DNA of 59,302 nt from an uncultured Saprospiraceae bacterium (GTDB lineage Bacteria; Bacteroidota; Bacteroidia; Chitinophagales; Saprospiraceae): positions 1 through 59,302 of the forward strand of contig CALFDU010000029.1 of the NCBI GenBank assembly GCA_937950315.1, in the 5' to 3' direction. The notes under the pieces were generated by a model. It did no database searches and was not told where the DNA came from. It saw nothing but the letters and a program-made list of their open reading frames with translations. The translations under genes were made by a program, and so were the position numbers. Of this stretch, positions 17,068 to 25,481 are shown piece after piece (position 1 is the first letter of the stretch; each line of letters begins with the position of its first letter).

Positions 17068-19067
17068 TGAGTCACTTTCATTTTCCAAGATTACATTTTT
17101 CTGGAAAGGCACTTATTGATCCCGCCACTGGCAACAACAACTACCACTATCCTCTTGTAAATTACGAACCAATCAGTGGCTCGGCGGTGCTTCCCCCTAG
17201 AATCTATCTTGACTCAATAGAAAACAGTTCTATAGCTAAAAACAATCTTTCAGATCATAGAACTTACTTAAAGAAGGATCAAGATGACAATTCCTACATT
17301 GAATTAACTCCAATATCAGAGCCCTCAATATTTAAAAAATGGATGAGCTCTCCAATGGGCTCTTTAAGTATAGACAAAGACTTTCATCAACTCTATAAAA
17401 ATATTCTGACAGACAAGGATTCTATTCCACTCTTCGGACTTTGTCCAGCGTATTGGAATTATTATGGCACCATGAACTTCTCTTTGCTTGAGACCAAGGT
17501 TGAAATGATTCAAGTGATAAAGCATAAGATCCCCATAAGTTACCAACATCTGCCCCCAGAGAATCCACTGTCAAAATTTTTAGGCGCAGAATTAGCATTT
17601 ACATTTAAAAATGGAAAAACATCGGCCAACATGATTGATGTATCTCCTACTCTTTCATTGTACAGTCAAGTTTTTTGTTCTAGAATTACTTTGACAAAAG
17701 ATGGAATTACATTGATGGATGGGAAACCACTAAAGGGATCTTTGCGACAAATGAATGTAAACCGCGTAGAAAATGATCAAACGATCACAGGATCATCAGG
17801 CAGCTTCTACCAAACAATACCTTTATCAAATATACAAACTAAAGAAAGCAAGGAGATATTAGATTTTTTTTCAAATCATATGCAAGCTAAAGAGGATCTC
17901 CAAGGTATTACTTTAAGATATGATCTATCAGAAGTTTCAGAAAACATTAACCCTGACTATGAAAAATTAGGAACGAAATCCAATCCTGCAGAGCTACACA
18001 TCAACGGCACCTTAGCTCCATATTTAGAAGGAGAATTAATCAGTCATGCTCCAGGAAGAAGATTGGATTACTTAAGCCCTTATAACAACAAATACTATTT
18101 AGGTTCTTGCTTTGCGCACTATCAGAAAGAATTGGAATTAGTGAGCATAGATATGATCGGTTCGCTTCCGCAAATAAAAAAAGGAAACAACTATGAGTTG
18201 GCTGAGCTAGATGAACTCAACCTAGTGCTGAGAGATAAAAATACGGAGCATGAGATTGCTACTATCAATGAAATCAATAAACCTCTTACTATTCAGCAAT
18301 TAAAATTGAATGGAGGCATATTTGATTTCCCAATCGAAAACTTAGCACTGATCGATCTACTTAATAAAAATAGAGGCACACTTGAGCTACACCAGAATAA
18401 AGATATACTCCTAAAAGAAAAGGAAATAAGAATCATCTCTGATCAAACAGGAATGTATGCGGACCAACACGACAAAGAGCATGTTGGTTTTTTATCAAAT
18501 CATGCAAAAAGGGAGCTATGCATCTTTCAGGTGTTACAAAAAGGCAAACCTGCATTGGAGGCCATTGAAGTAATGCATATAAAGGTGACCGTTCTACCTT
18601 ATGGAAGAGGTCATAGCATGAAAGTTTTAGACGACATTCAATCCATAAAACACGGCCAAGTCATCCATTGGTCTACCGAAGAACCAGGTCAATTCTTCCA
18701 TATTCTAATTCCTAAACAACATGAGACAATGCCTCTGGACATCAATCATCACATGATCAAAACGGGGGAATTTATAAATCTTAGAATTCTTCCTTCATAT
18801 AAAATAAAAAAATCAGAGGATGCCTCTATAGAATTCAAAGATGTGTATGAAAAGATCTTACAAAATTTTGATTTGATTTATCCATCATCTAGTATCATCA
18901 CTCCTTTTACTGAAGATCATCTTTCTAAGAGCAGTCAATTTATTCGCAGCATAATGGATGAAAAGTATTGGTCAGAATATTTATATATGCCTTCGTCTAG
19001 AGACCTACCAAAAGGTAAAAGAAAATTGATGTTTGATTGGATTTCGCAGCAAAAGAAAATCAATTAA
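17067..19067 (+). CDS. VioB/RebD N-terminal-half-like protein
   Basis: A 666-residue soluble protein without signal peptide. Its start, FHFPRLHFSGKALIDPATGN (residues 4-23), closely resembles the beginnings of violacein VioB and rebeccamycin RebD (pattern F/L-P-R-I/L-H-F-x-G). The segment YWNYYGTMNFSLLETKVEMI parallels their GGNGHFxW region. Near the end, NFDLIYP and LYMPSSRDLPKGKRKLM match VioB's LVYPF and YYMPSTREL region, which lies just before its catalytic ferritin-like half. That half, the iminophenylpyruvate dimer synthase domain, is absent here. This is therefore the VioB N-terminal module as a separate protein. I recall these similarities from memory; the module's function is unknown even in VioB. 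The gene is coupled to the cyclase and overlaps its convergent neighbour by 8 bases. Confidence 0.75.
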   Translation: MSHFHFPRLHFSGKALIDPATGNNNYHYPLVNYEPISGSAVLPPRIYLDSIENSSIAKNNLSDHRTYLKKDQDDNSYIELTPISEPSIFKKWMSSPMGSLSIDKDFHQLYKNILTDKDSIPLFGLCPAYWNYYGTMNFSLLETKVEMIQVIKHKIPISYQHLPPENPLSKFLGAELAFTFKNGKTSANMIDVSPTLSLYSQVFCSRITLTKDGITLMDGKPLKGSLRQMNVNRVENDQTITGSSGSFYQTIPLSNIQTKESKEILDFFSNHMQAKEDLQGITLRYDLSEVSENINPDYEKLGTKSNPAELHINGTLAPYLEGELISHAPGRRLDYLSPYNNKYYLGSCFAHYQKELELVSIDMIGSLPQIKKGNNYELAELDELNLVLRDKNTEHEIATINEINKPLTIQQLKLNGGIFDFPIENLALIDLLNKNRGTLELHQNKDILLKEKEIRIISDQTGMYADQHDKEHVGFLSNHAKRELCIFQVLQKGKPALEAIEVMHIKVTVLPYGRGHSMKVLDDIQSIKHGQVIHWSTEEPGQFFHILIPKQHETMPLDINHHMIKTGEFINLRILPSYKIKKSEDASIEFKDVYEKILQNFDLIYPSSSIITPFTEDHLSKSSQFIRSIMDEKYWSEYLYMPSSRDLPKGKRKLMFDWISQQKKIN

Positions 19068-19992
19068 GTTGATAATATAAATATGTTTTGACAGCAGTAA
19101 CTTCTTCATTTTTACAGTTGATTTTTATGTGATTAATCCAAGTCATCACAGACTTTTCATTGCCAATAGAATCCACCAACTTATCTGCATCTTCAACCTT
19201 AAACAGATTCAAAAACTGAATGGCCATTTCTTTATTGTTTGACTTAGGTAAAATACATTCAATTCCAAAATCATAGCCTTGATTTTCTTTGATCACCAAT
19301 GACAAAACATATGATTCAGCAAAGTTGTCAATCAATTCAAACTTAGACTGAAACTGTTTGTAATCAAGAATCCAACCGATTGCTTCCAGATACTTCACAA
19401 CCTCACCAATTGATTTAAAATCAGAGACACCTATTCTAAAGCCAGTTTCATTTCTGCCTTGTAATAAGCCAAACCCAAAAACATGCAAATTTTGCCCTGC
19501 GCACTCCAAGCATTTTAATAAGCTGGAGTCAATATAATCAGTCCAAGTTCCATGTAGAATTATAGCTGCATTTTTAAATATGTTTAAAAGCACAGCTGGC
19601 GGTAATGACAATCTAGAAAAAGCCAAATAAGACCAAGGCAAGATTGGCTTATCTAAATCTTGAATATCATAAACGATATAGATGTTTTCTAAAATACCAG
19701 AAATCATTTGAGATTCATCCGCCCAACTATCAAAAAGCTTATGTAGATAATCATGCTGTTCTTGCGCTACAAATGGATGAAGCAATAGGTGCTCATTGAA
19801 TCTTTTTTGCACACAGAGCATCAAGTCTACCCTTTTCTTTTGAGGCTTACTATAAAACTCAATAATTCCATGATTGAGTGAAGGCAATTTCTTATATAGA
19901 GATTTGATTTTCATCCTATGATCCCTATCAAAAAGATCAACATGAATTCTCTCAAATACCCTTGTCAATATATCTTCTTTCGGTTTATTCAA
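19060..19992 (-). CDS. Uncharacterised protein, paralogue A of a tandem pair
   Basis: A 310-residue soluble protein of a family I do not recognise. It shares landmarks in the same order with its upstream neighbour: NIYIVYDI (103-110) against NIWIMYDV, a Phe/Ser pair in AFSRL against AFSDF, FRIGVSDF (185-192) against IRLGVRNF, and FGIECIL (242-248) against LGIECYL. A C-terminal W-x4-K and AKxY-type helix also matches (here W285, VKTYLY). The invariant G-I-E-C strand is the most striking shared motif. There is no signal peptide and no membrane segment. Only one base separates it from paralogue B, so the two are one transcript and may form a heterodimer. It ends convergently, 8 bases inside the VioB-like gene. 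Confidence 0.72.
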   Translation of the reverse strand: MNKPKEDILTRVFERIHVDLFDRDHRMKIKSLYKKLPSLNHGIIEFYSKPQKKRVDLMLCVQKRFNEHLLLHPFVAQEQHDYLHKLFDSWADESQMISGILENIYIVYDIQDLDKPILPWSYLAFSRLSLPPAVLLNIFKNAAIILHGTWTDYIDSSLLKCLECAGQNLHVFGFGLLQGRNETGFRIGVSDFKSIGEVVKYLEAIGWILDYKQFQSKFELIDNFAESYVLSLVIKENQGYDFGIECILPKSNNKEMAIQFLNLFKVEDADKLVDSIGNEKSVMTWINHIKINCKNEEVTAVKTYLYYQLN

Positions 19993-19993
19993 T

Positions 19994-21043
19994 TTATTTC
20001 ATAATTTGATTGATCAGAACATATGCTTTCGCAAAAGGTGGAGAATTTGGCTCGATGACCAATTTAACTTCGTGCAACCATCTTTTGATTCGAGTTTCAA
20101 TTGAATGATCAGAACCATCGACGGTAAAGAATGGCTGTGGCTCATCATCATACCCAATCCAATTTAGCAAAGCATCTGCTTTATCCATGGAGCTAAGCTG
20201 TTTATCAACCAAGCTCTCTAAAAAGCCTGCGCTATGGTTGTAATTGTCCTTATAGTTCAGATAACATTCAATTCCCAGTTGTGGAAACAATTCTTCATTA
20301 AAAGTTATACTTAACATAGAATAATCTGCTTGACTTACAAACTCAGCATATTGTTGTTCTATCAACTCATAATTTCCTGGCCATGAAATTTTTTCCAAAT
20401 AAGACTTCATTTGCCTTGAGCTAGAAAAATTCCTCACACCTAATCGTATAGAATTTACATTTCGATTTTGAATGCCAAAAGCAGGAATTGACTGTCCTGT
20501 ATCCAAATGAGAATATATGCGTTCTAATATACTCCAATGACGATCTTTGTAATTATTATCGAAGTAGGTAGATATTCTTTTTATCATTGTTATGTATGCA
20601 TTTTTTTCCAAAACAAAATCAGAAAAAGCAAACACCAACCACGGCTCAGAAATACCCTGTTCACTTTCTTTTACATCATACATGATCCAAATATTCTGAA
20701 TCATCATGTGAAATGTATCTCTTGGATTCATCCAATCTTCCACCCATTTATAAAGTTGTCTATAGACCGTTCCCTCCTGCTTAGACAACCAATTGAATAA
20801 GATAGGAGCTTCGTACTTCCAAACCATAATATTGGCATCAACTCTAGGATCATTGGGCGTTAAACGAAACTCATAGTTGACCATATTCAGTTGGGGTAAA
20901 AAACTGTGCAGATGATCGAGTTTGTCTGAATAATCAGTATCTAATAACTTATCAGAAAGATACTGACTGGCGAGATGATATAAAGGGGTTAGGTTACTCT
21001 TCGAATGCATTGCATTTAAATTGAACTGCTCCAAGTTAAACAA
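19994..21043 (-). CDS. Uncharacterised protein, paralogue B of a tandem pair
   Basis: A 349-residue soluble protein, the first gene of the leftward pair. It is about 40 residues longer than paralogue A, mostly through a longer N-terminus and an insertion between the GIEC strand (257-260) and the C-terminal helix (W322, AKAY). Shared landmarks are NIWIMYDV (117-124), AFSDF, IRLGVRNF (199-206) and LGIECYL (256-262). An alternative start at Met12 would remove 11 residues. It is divergent from the S53 protease gene across an 83-base gap, which presumably holds promoters for both directions. No function can be named. The repeated strand-rich motifs suggest an enzyme- or binding-type fold rather than a repeat scaffold. 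Confidence 0.72.
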   Translation of the reverse strand: MFNLEQFNLNAMHSKSNLTPLYHLASQYLSDKLLDTDYSDKLDHLHSFLPQLNMVNYEFRLTPNDPRVDANIMVWKYEAPILFNWLSKQEGTVYRQLYKWVEDWMNPRDTFHMMIQNIWIMYDVKESEQGISEPWLVFAFSDFVLEKNAYITMIKRISTYFDNNYKDRHWSILERIYSHLDTGQSIPAFGIQNRNVNSIRLGVRNFSSSRQMKSYLEKISWPGNYELIEQQYAEFVSQADYSMLSITFNEELFPQLGIECYLNYKDNYNHSAGFLESLVDKQLSSMDKADALLNWIGYDDEPQPFFTVDGSDHSIETRIKRWLHEVKLVIEPNSPPFAKAYVLINQIMK

Positions 21044-21126
21044 AAACCATCAGGATTTGATAGTAGAATTACATCCTAATTGAAAATAAACTTGTACATT
21101 TCAATAGTAAAGTAAAATAAATACTT

Positions 21127-22758
21127 ATGCCCCCAAAAAAGAAAAACACCAAACGTATCATTGGCAATCAGCCCAAGAATATAAAAGGGTTGGTCGAAGC
21201 ACAAGATCCTAACCCCAAGAAAAAAATTGGTTTCACATTGTTTTTAAATCCTGTAAAAGATAAAATAGTAAAGCCAAAAGATTTACATGATCCAAAGAAA
21301 AGAAAAGACCATATAAAAAGCAGAAATCAATTCAAGAAAATTCACAAATCGACAAAGAGTGATATCGCAGAATTGAAAAAATTCACCAACAGGTTTGATT
21401 TAAAAATCACCAAAATAAAATTAACTGAACGCTGGGTTGCTTTCTCGGCTAGAATCCAAGACATAGAGAATGCTCTAAATATAAACATTCTTGAATATAA
21501 GTTTGATGAATTCATTTACTATTTCCATCATGGAGTCATGGAAATACCAAAAGAAATAGAACATCTTGTTGAAGCCATCACAGGAATCAACAAAGCTCCA
21601 CTGAAAGAGCGTAGGGTTTTCCCAAAACAATTTGATTTAAAGCACGCAATGCTTGAAGGAACTGCTGTTTTTGCAAAAGATTTTGAAAGACTATATAATT
21701 TCCCAAAAGGACTAGATGGATCAGGACAATGTCTTGGCATCATTTCTTTAGGAGGTGGTTACGATGAAAAAATCATAAAAAAATACTTCAAAAAACAAGG
21801 TCTTCCAATGCCAGACATCAGTTGGGTTGGCGTAAACGGTGGAAAGAACAATCCAGGAAAAAATTTGGAGTACGACTATGAGGTTTACATGGATATTGAG
21901 ATTGCAGCTAGCTTGGCTCCGGGTGCCAAGATTGTGGTATACTTCGCCAAAAACGAAACGGTAAATATCCTCAAAGCCTTCAAGCAAGCCATTCATGACA
22001 ACAAAAATAAGCCAAGTGTGATCTCCATGAGTTGGGGAACATTGGAGGAAAACTTCAGTCGACATGAAGCCATGGCACTCAACAATGTATTAAAAGAAGC
22101 TGCTGAGTTAAATATTACATTGATTTGTTCTTCAGGAGATTTAGGGTCTTCTGGTAAGTTGGATCAAAAAGGAGAAAATGTTCAGTTGCCTGCATCTAGT
22201 CCTTATGTTTTGGCTGTAGGGGGAACGCAATGTCACATTGAAGAAGACACCATACTCCACGAGGAAGTTTGGAAACAGGACCAAGAGTTGGCAGGCAATC
22301 TTGTTCATTTTTCATCTGGAGGTGGCTTTAGTGAAATTTTTAGGATGCCAGATTATCAAAGGTCAGTACTCCCGCAAGTATTTACTTCTAAGAAAAAAAG
22401 GGGAATTCCTGACGTATCTGCCAATGCTTCCACCGAACCAGGCATTATTTTAAATGTTGGTAATTCGAGTGAAATATCATTAGGGACTAGTGCATCTACT
22501 CCACTTTGGGCTGCTTTGATTTTAAGAATCAATCAAAAGCTTAGCGAACTGAATCTTCCCTCAGTTGGCTTTTTACACCCAATCATTTATCAAGATGAAT
22601 TTAGACCACTTTTCAATCAAGTTTTGGGAGGCAATAATGGTGCGTATCAAGCAATTGGTGGATGGGATCCGTGCACAGGACTGGGTACACCTGATGGCGA
22701 AGTTTTTTTACAGGAGATCATTAAATTCCAAAAACAACACCATCAAAACGAGGACTAA
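21127..22758 (+). CDS. Sedolisin-family serine-carboxyl peptidase (S53, kumamolisin-like)
   Basis: A 543-residue endopeptidase with a pro-kumamolisin activation domain (about 35-155) and an S53 catalytic domain (about 175-530). The catalytic set is complete: Glu252 and Asp256 in YEVYMDIE, the oxyanion Asp338 in SSGDLGSSG and the nucleophile Ser455 in LGTSAS. The C-terminal calcium site is recognisable as GGWDPCTGLGTPDG (about 511-524). There is no signal peptide; the N-terminus is instead strongly basic (MPPKKKNTKR). Known sedolisins work at acid pH outside the cell, so either a non-classical route or a cytosolic role is implied. It shares an intergenic region with the paralogue pair and is followed after 5 bases by a VTT membrane protein gene. 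Confidence 0.92.
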   Translation: MPPKKKNTKRIIGNQPKNIKGLVEAQDPNPKKKIGFTLFLNPVKDKIVKPKDLHDPKKRKDHIKSRNQFKKIHKSTKSDIAELKKFTNRFDLKITKIKLTERWVAFSARIQDIENALNINILEYKFDEFIYYFHHGVMEIPKEIEHLVEAITGINKAPLKERRVFPKQFDLKHAMLEGTAVFAKDFERLYNFPKGLDGSGQCLGIISLGGGYDEKIIKKYFKKQGLPMPDISWVGVNGGKNNPGKNLEYDYEVYMDIEIAASLAPGAKIVVYFAKNETVNILKAFKQAIHDNKNKPSVISMSWGTLEENFSRHEAMALNNVLKEAAELNITLICSSGDLGSSGKLDQKGENVQLPASSPYVLAVGGTQCHIEEDTILHEEVWKQDQELAGNLVHFSSGGGFSEIFRMPDYQRSVLPQVFTSKKKRGIPDVSANASTEPGIILNVGNSSEISLGTSASTPLWAALILRINQKLSELNLPSVGFLHPIIYQDEFRPLFNQVLGGNNGAYQAIGGWDPCTGLGTPDGEVFLQEIIKFQKQHHQNED

Positions 22759-22763
22759 CGCTC

Positions 22764-23393
22764 ATGGATTCTAAGAATTTAAAAGCAATTTTCATTATTC
22801 TTGTTTTGGTTGTGTTCAGCTATCTCATTTTCCATCAATTGGATGAAGAATTATTATTGCTTCTAGCACATCTTGAAAATAGACCTATTTTGTTTTCGAT
22901 ATTGAACATCAGTCTTCTATCACTTGATGCCATACTTCCAATCCCTTCCAGTATTCTGATGTTTTTAAATGGAAAAGTTTTTGGCATTTTAGCTGGAACG
23001 ATATTGAGTATACTTGGTGCTACACTTGGAAATCTCCTAGCTTATCAAATCGGTTATCATTCAAATAAGATCATTTACAAAGGAGAACATTATAAACTAA
23101 GTCAAAACTTGTTAAGCAACTGGGGAATTGGATCCATCATGATCACTAGAGCAATACCTGTCATTGCCGAATGTGTGATGATGTATGCCGGTTTGCAAAA
23201 ACGAAAGCTCAAGCCAATTATGACCTACGCTATAATCGGCTATATCCCTGTCTGTTTTGTTTATTCTCTACTGGGTTCACTTATGTTTGAAACAAAAGGA
23301 TTCTTTCTAGCACTAGTAAGTACCATAGTGTTCTCATTGGTGGTAATGTATGCCATTTCGTTGAAAAGGGACTTAATGCTTGAAAGAAAATAG
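22764..23393 (+). CDS. VTT/DedA-like (TVP38/TMEM64 type) membrane protein
   Basis: A 209-residue integral membrane protein with about five hydrophobic segments. The central segment shows the VTT-domain signature: a re-entrant loop around LPIPSSILMFLNGKVFGILAGT, then the glycine-rich helix LSILGATLGNLLAYQIGY, and later the conserved basic stretch with Arg in ITRAIPVIAE. DedA and TVP38 proteins are linked to lipid scrambling or flipping and to membrane homeostasis. The start is only 5 bases after the S53 protease stop, so the two are probably one transcript. What joins a soluble protease to this membrane protein is unclear. Confidence 0.88.
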   Translation: MDSKNLKAIFIILVLVVFSYLIFHQLDEELLLLLAHLENRPILFSILNISLLSLDAILPIPSSILMFLNGKVFGILAGTILSILGATLGNLLAYQIGYHSNKIIYKGEHYKLSQNLLSNWGIGSIMITRAIPVIAECVMMYAGLQKRKLKPIMTYAIIGYIPVCFVYSLLGSLMFETKGFFLALVSTIVFSLVVMYAISLKRDLMLERK

Positions 23394-23750
23394 GTTCATT
23401 TTTAGACTAAATAAAGCTACAAACAACCGAGAAGGTATTTTCGCAATTGTCTAAACCAATTTCATTAAGCGTGGAAGCCTATAAAACTCATGGTTTTACA
23501 AAAAAGCCGAACTGATATGATGGAATTTCAGTTCTTTTTGCAAAATTTTCAAAATCAACATATATAGAAAAAAATAATACTTAATAATAGCCAGTATTTT
23601 AACAGTAAAATGTTATATTAGCTTTCAACAAGCAAGTAATATCTTAGCTGCACTCCTATCGAATTACCAATTTCTATGCTTATTATTCAAGAATCTTAGT
23701 CCATAAAACGCTGGACAAGGTCGCTTGTTAATTTGAAAAACACAGATACA
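23394..23750. other. Intergenic region, 357 bases
   Basis: No convincing coding frame. A probable terminator for the S53/VTT transcript lies near its middle. The remainder is AT-rich and presumably carries the promoter of the DUF1508 gene; I could not identify a clean TAnnTTTG element. Nothing else is seen. Confidence 0.5.
23509..23539 (+). terminator. Probable terminator after the VTT gene
   Basis: The stem GAACTGA (23509-23515) pairs perfectly with TCAGTTC (23528-23534) around a 12-base loop and runs straight into TTTTT. It lies 116 bases beyond the VTT stop. The loop is somewhat large, so confidence is moderate. Confidence 0.5.
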
Positions 23751-25127
23751 ATGGACAAAAGACAAGATGATTACCTTAGTTTAAAATCCTACGAAGGACA
23801 TGCTAAAAGTACAGACAATCCTGACTTCTCAACATTTGAACATGAAGGTGAATACTACTTTGCTATGCTCGATAGCGATGGCAATGTTGTATTAAGATCA
23901 GAAGGATATAGCTCTGAATCTGGAAGAGACAATGGAATCAAGTCTGTTATAAAAAATAGAGAAGTAGAAGGAAGATATCAGATAGAGGAATTTATGAAGA
24001 AGTTCTTCGTAATTCTTAAAGCTGGAAACCATCAAGAAATTGGAAGAAGTGGAGCCTATGATACTATGGCGGCTGCACAGGCATTTATTTCTGGAGGAAA
24101 AGGTGTTGCAGCAGGAGCCAAATCAGGACTTGCTATGGGTATTGCTGGATTCACAGCTAAATCCTATCCTGGTAAGACTAGAATAGTAACTGGCGATGAA
24201 GCTGCTGCTTTATTAAGTTCTGGTGGGAAAATATTAAACGAAACCAGAACTGACAAAGGCACTACCCGAAACATGGGTGAAAGAAAGCAGGTAAAGGAAA
24301 ACAGAAAGGATTTAGGTGAAAAATCTAGAAAAGTTATCAGTGAGACAAGAAATGTCATCAGTGAAAACAGGAATCAAATCAGTGAGAACAAAGTAGTTAC
24401 TAAAAAAGCGGGAGCATTGGCACTAGCGGCTCTTGCTGCGCCTGCAATGTTTAAATTAAATAAGAAGGCGGAATATACACCAAAGCCGGTTCCTCAAGCA
24501 GCTGCTTTTGTACCGGATCCGGTTGATGAACCGAATGATTGGGGGTGGTGGCCATTGTTGCTATTGTTCTTAATACCTTTATTGTTTATTTGGGGATGCC
24601 CTCCACCAGCAGTGGCTGGACCTGTAGGAGTATTTGTGGCAGCTCCACCGCCGCCGCCTGTAATGGCACCAGTGTGTGATTGCGATGCGCATGATCACTA
24701 TGTGTTTGATCTGCCAGATGGAGATCCACCAAAGACGTTAAGTAAGCTGGGAACATTCCCAGAATTCGGAAACTCACATGCTTTGAATGCACCTGGGTTC
24801 TACAATAAGCTAAAAAATGCTTATGCCGACAATGCTGGGCATAAGAAATTCTTGGATGATATATTTAATGAAATGGGATTTGATGGATTCAAAGAAGCTA
24901 GAGCTTCGGATTTCTCTGAGGTCACATTAAAAAGTGGTGTTACAGGAAACATTGGTGGAGGAACCATGCATAAGACTTATTACAGAAGACTTGCTCCTAC
25001 AGATAAAAAAGATTTAGAAGCATTTAGAATTACTGCTAAGAATGGATGTCACCTTCACTTTATGAAGACTTGTGGAAACCACTTCTTCACAAAACCATGT
25101 CCAGCGGATGAAGCAAATCCTTCTTAA
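23751..25127 (+). CDS. DUF1508 (YegP-like) protein with coiled coil and membrane anchor
   Basis: A 458-residue protein with four parts. Two tandem DUF1508 modules come first (about 20-70 and 75-120): YYFAMLDSDGNVVLRSEGY followed by a second copy containing KFFVILKAGNHQEIGRSG. Next is a Gly/Ala-rich linker, then a near-perfect seven-residue repeat around 195-218 (KVISETR, NVISENR, NQISENK) that should form a coiled coil. A membrane segment WWPLLLLFLIPLLFIWG (about 265-282) is followed by a Pro-rich tract with PPPPP. A C-terminal domain of about 140 residues has Cys/His pairs (CDCDAHDH, CHLHFMKTCGNHFF) that I do not recognise. The ATG at 23751 is preferred over the in-frame TTG six codons upstream. 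It is a single-gene unit with its own terminator. Confidence 0.8.
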   Translation: MDKRQDDYLSLKSYEGHAKSTDNPDFSTFEHEGEYYFAMLDSDGNVVLRSEGYSSESGRDNGIKSVIKNREVEGRYQIEEFMKKFFVILKAGNHQEIGRSGAYDTMAAAQAFISGGKGVAAGAKSGLAMGIAGFTAKSYPGKTRIVTGDEAAALLSSGGKILNETRTDKGTTRNMGERKQVKENRKDLGEKSRKVISETRNVISENRNQISENKVVTKKAGALALAALAAPAMFKLNKKAEYTPKPVPQAAAFVPDPVDEPNDWGWWPLLLLFLIPLLFIWGCPPPAVAGPVGVFVAAPPPPPVMAPVCDCDAHDHYVFDLPDGDPPKTLSKLGTFPEFGNSHALNAPGFYNKLKNAYADNAGHKKFLDDIFNEMGFDGFKEARASDFSEVTLKSGVTGNIGGGTMHKTYYRRLAPTDKKDLEAFRITAKNGCHLHFMKTCGNHFFTKPCPADEANPS

Positions 25128-25158
25128 GGCATATTTGACCAACTATGAATTAACAATG

Positions 25159-25191
25159 AAGAGCTTTCTGTAAACAGAGAGCTCTTTTTTT
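25159..25191 (+). terminator. Intrinsic terminator after the DUF1508 gene
   Basis: GAGCTTTCTG (25161-25170) pairs with CAGAGAGCTC (25175-25184), with one G-U pair and a TAAA loop, and is followed by seven T. Confidence 0.88.
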
Positions 25192-25330
25192 ATAAATCTT
25201 AAATGTCAAAAAAGAGCAGAGCATTGAGTTATTCAAAATCTATTTCAATCCCATGATCTAGGTATTTTTATATTCTTGAAATTTTTATATTTTCGCGTCA
25301 GCTTTTAAAAAAGCATTTTGCACATATGAT

Positions 25331-25404
25331 GCCGATGTAGCTCAGTTGGCCAGAGCAGCTGATTTGTAATCAGCGGGTCGGGGGTTCGAATCCCTCCATC
25401 GGCT
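25331..25404 (+). tRNA. tRNA-Thr (anticodon UGU)
   Basis: A complete 74-base cloverleaf. The acceptor stem GCCGATG pairs with CATCGGC, with T404 as discriminator. The D arm contains GCTC and AGAGC. The anticodon stem GCTGA/TCAGC encloses the loop TTTGTAA, with anticodon TGT at 25365-25367. The T arm contains GGGGTTCGAATCCC. No CCA is encoded. It stands alone, with no other tRNA or repeat nearby, and shows no sign of use as an integration site. Confidence 0.97.
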
Positions 25405-25481
25405 CTTCTTTAAAAGAAGAAAGATATCATTCCAACCATATATCCTTGTTGTAGCCAGTCGATAAATCAAAGGCTCCCGTA

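Noticed and set aside
17067-19067. A violacein or indolocarbazole biosynthetic cluster
   Set aside because: Only the VioB/RebD N-terminal-like half is present; no tryptophan oxidase, dimer-synthase domain or later enzyme lies nearby.
24330-24395. Short DNA tandem repeat or CRISPR-like array in the DUF1508 gene
   Set aside because: The three units are 21 bases and in frame, give a protein heptad repeat, and have no spacers.
25331-25404. tRNA-Thr as an integration site of a mobile element
   Set aside because: No integrase, phage gene, or repeated 3' end of the tRNA is visible on either side.
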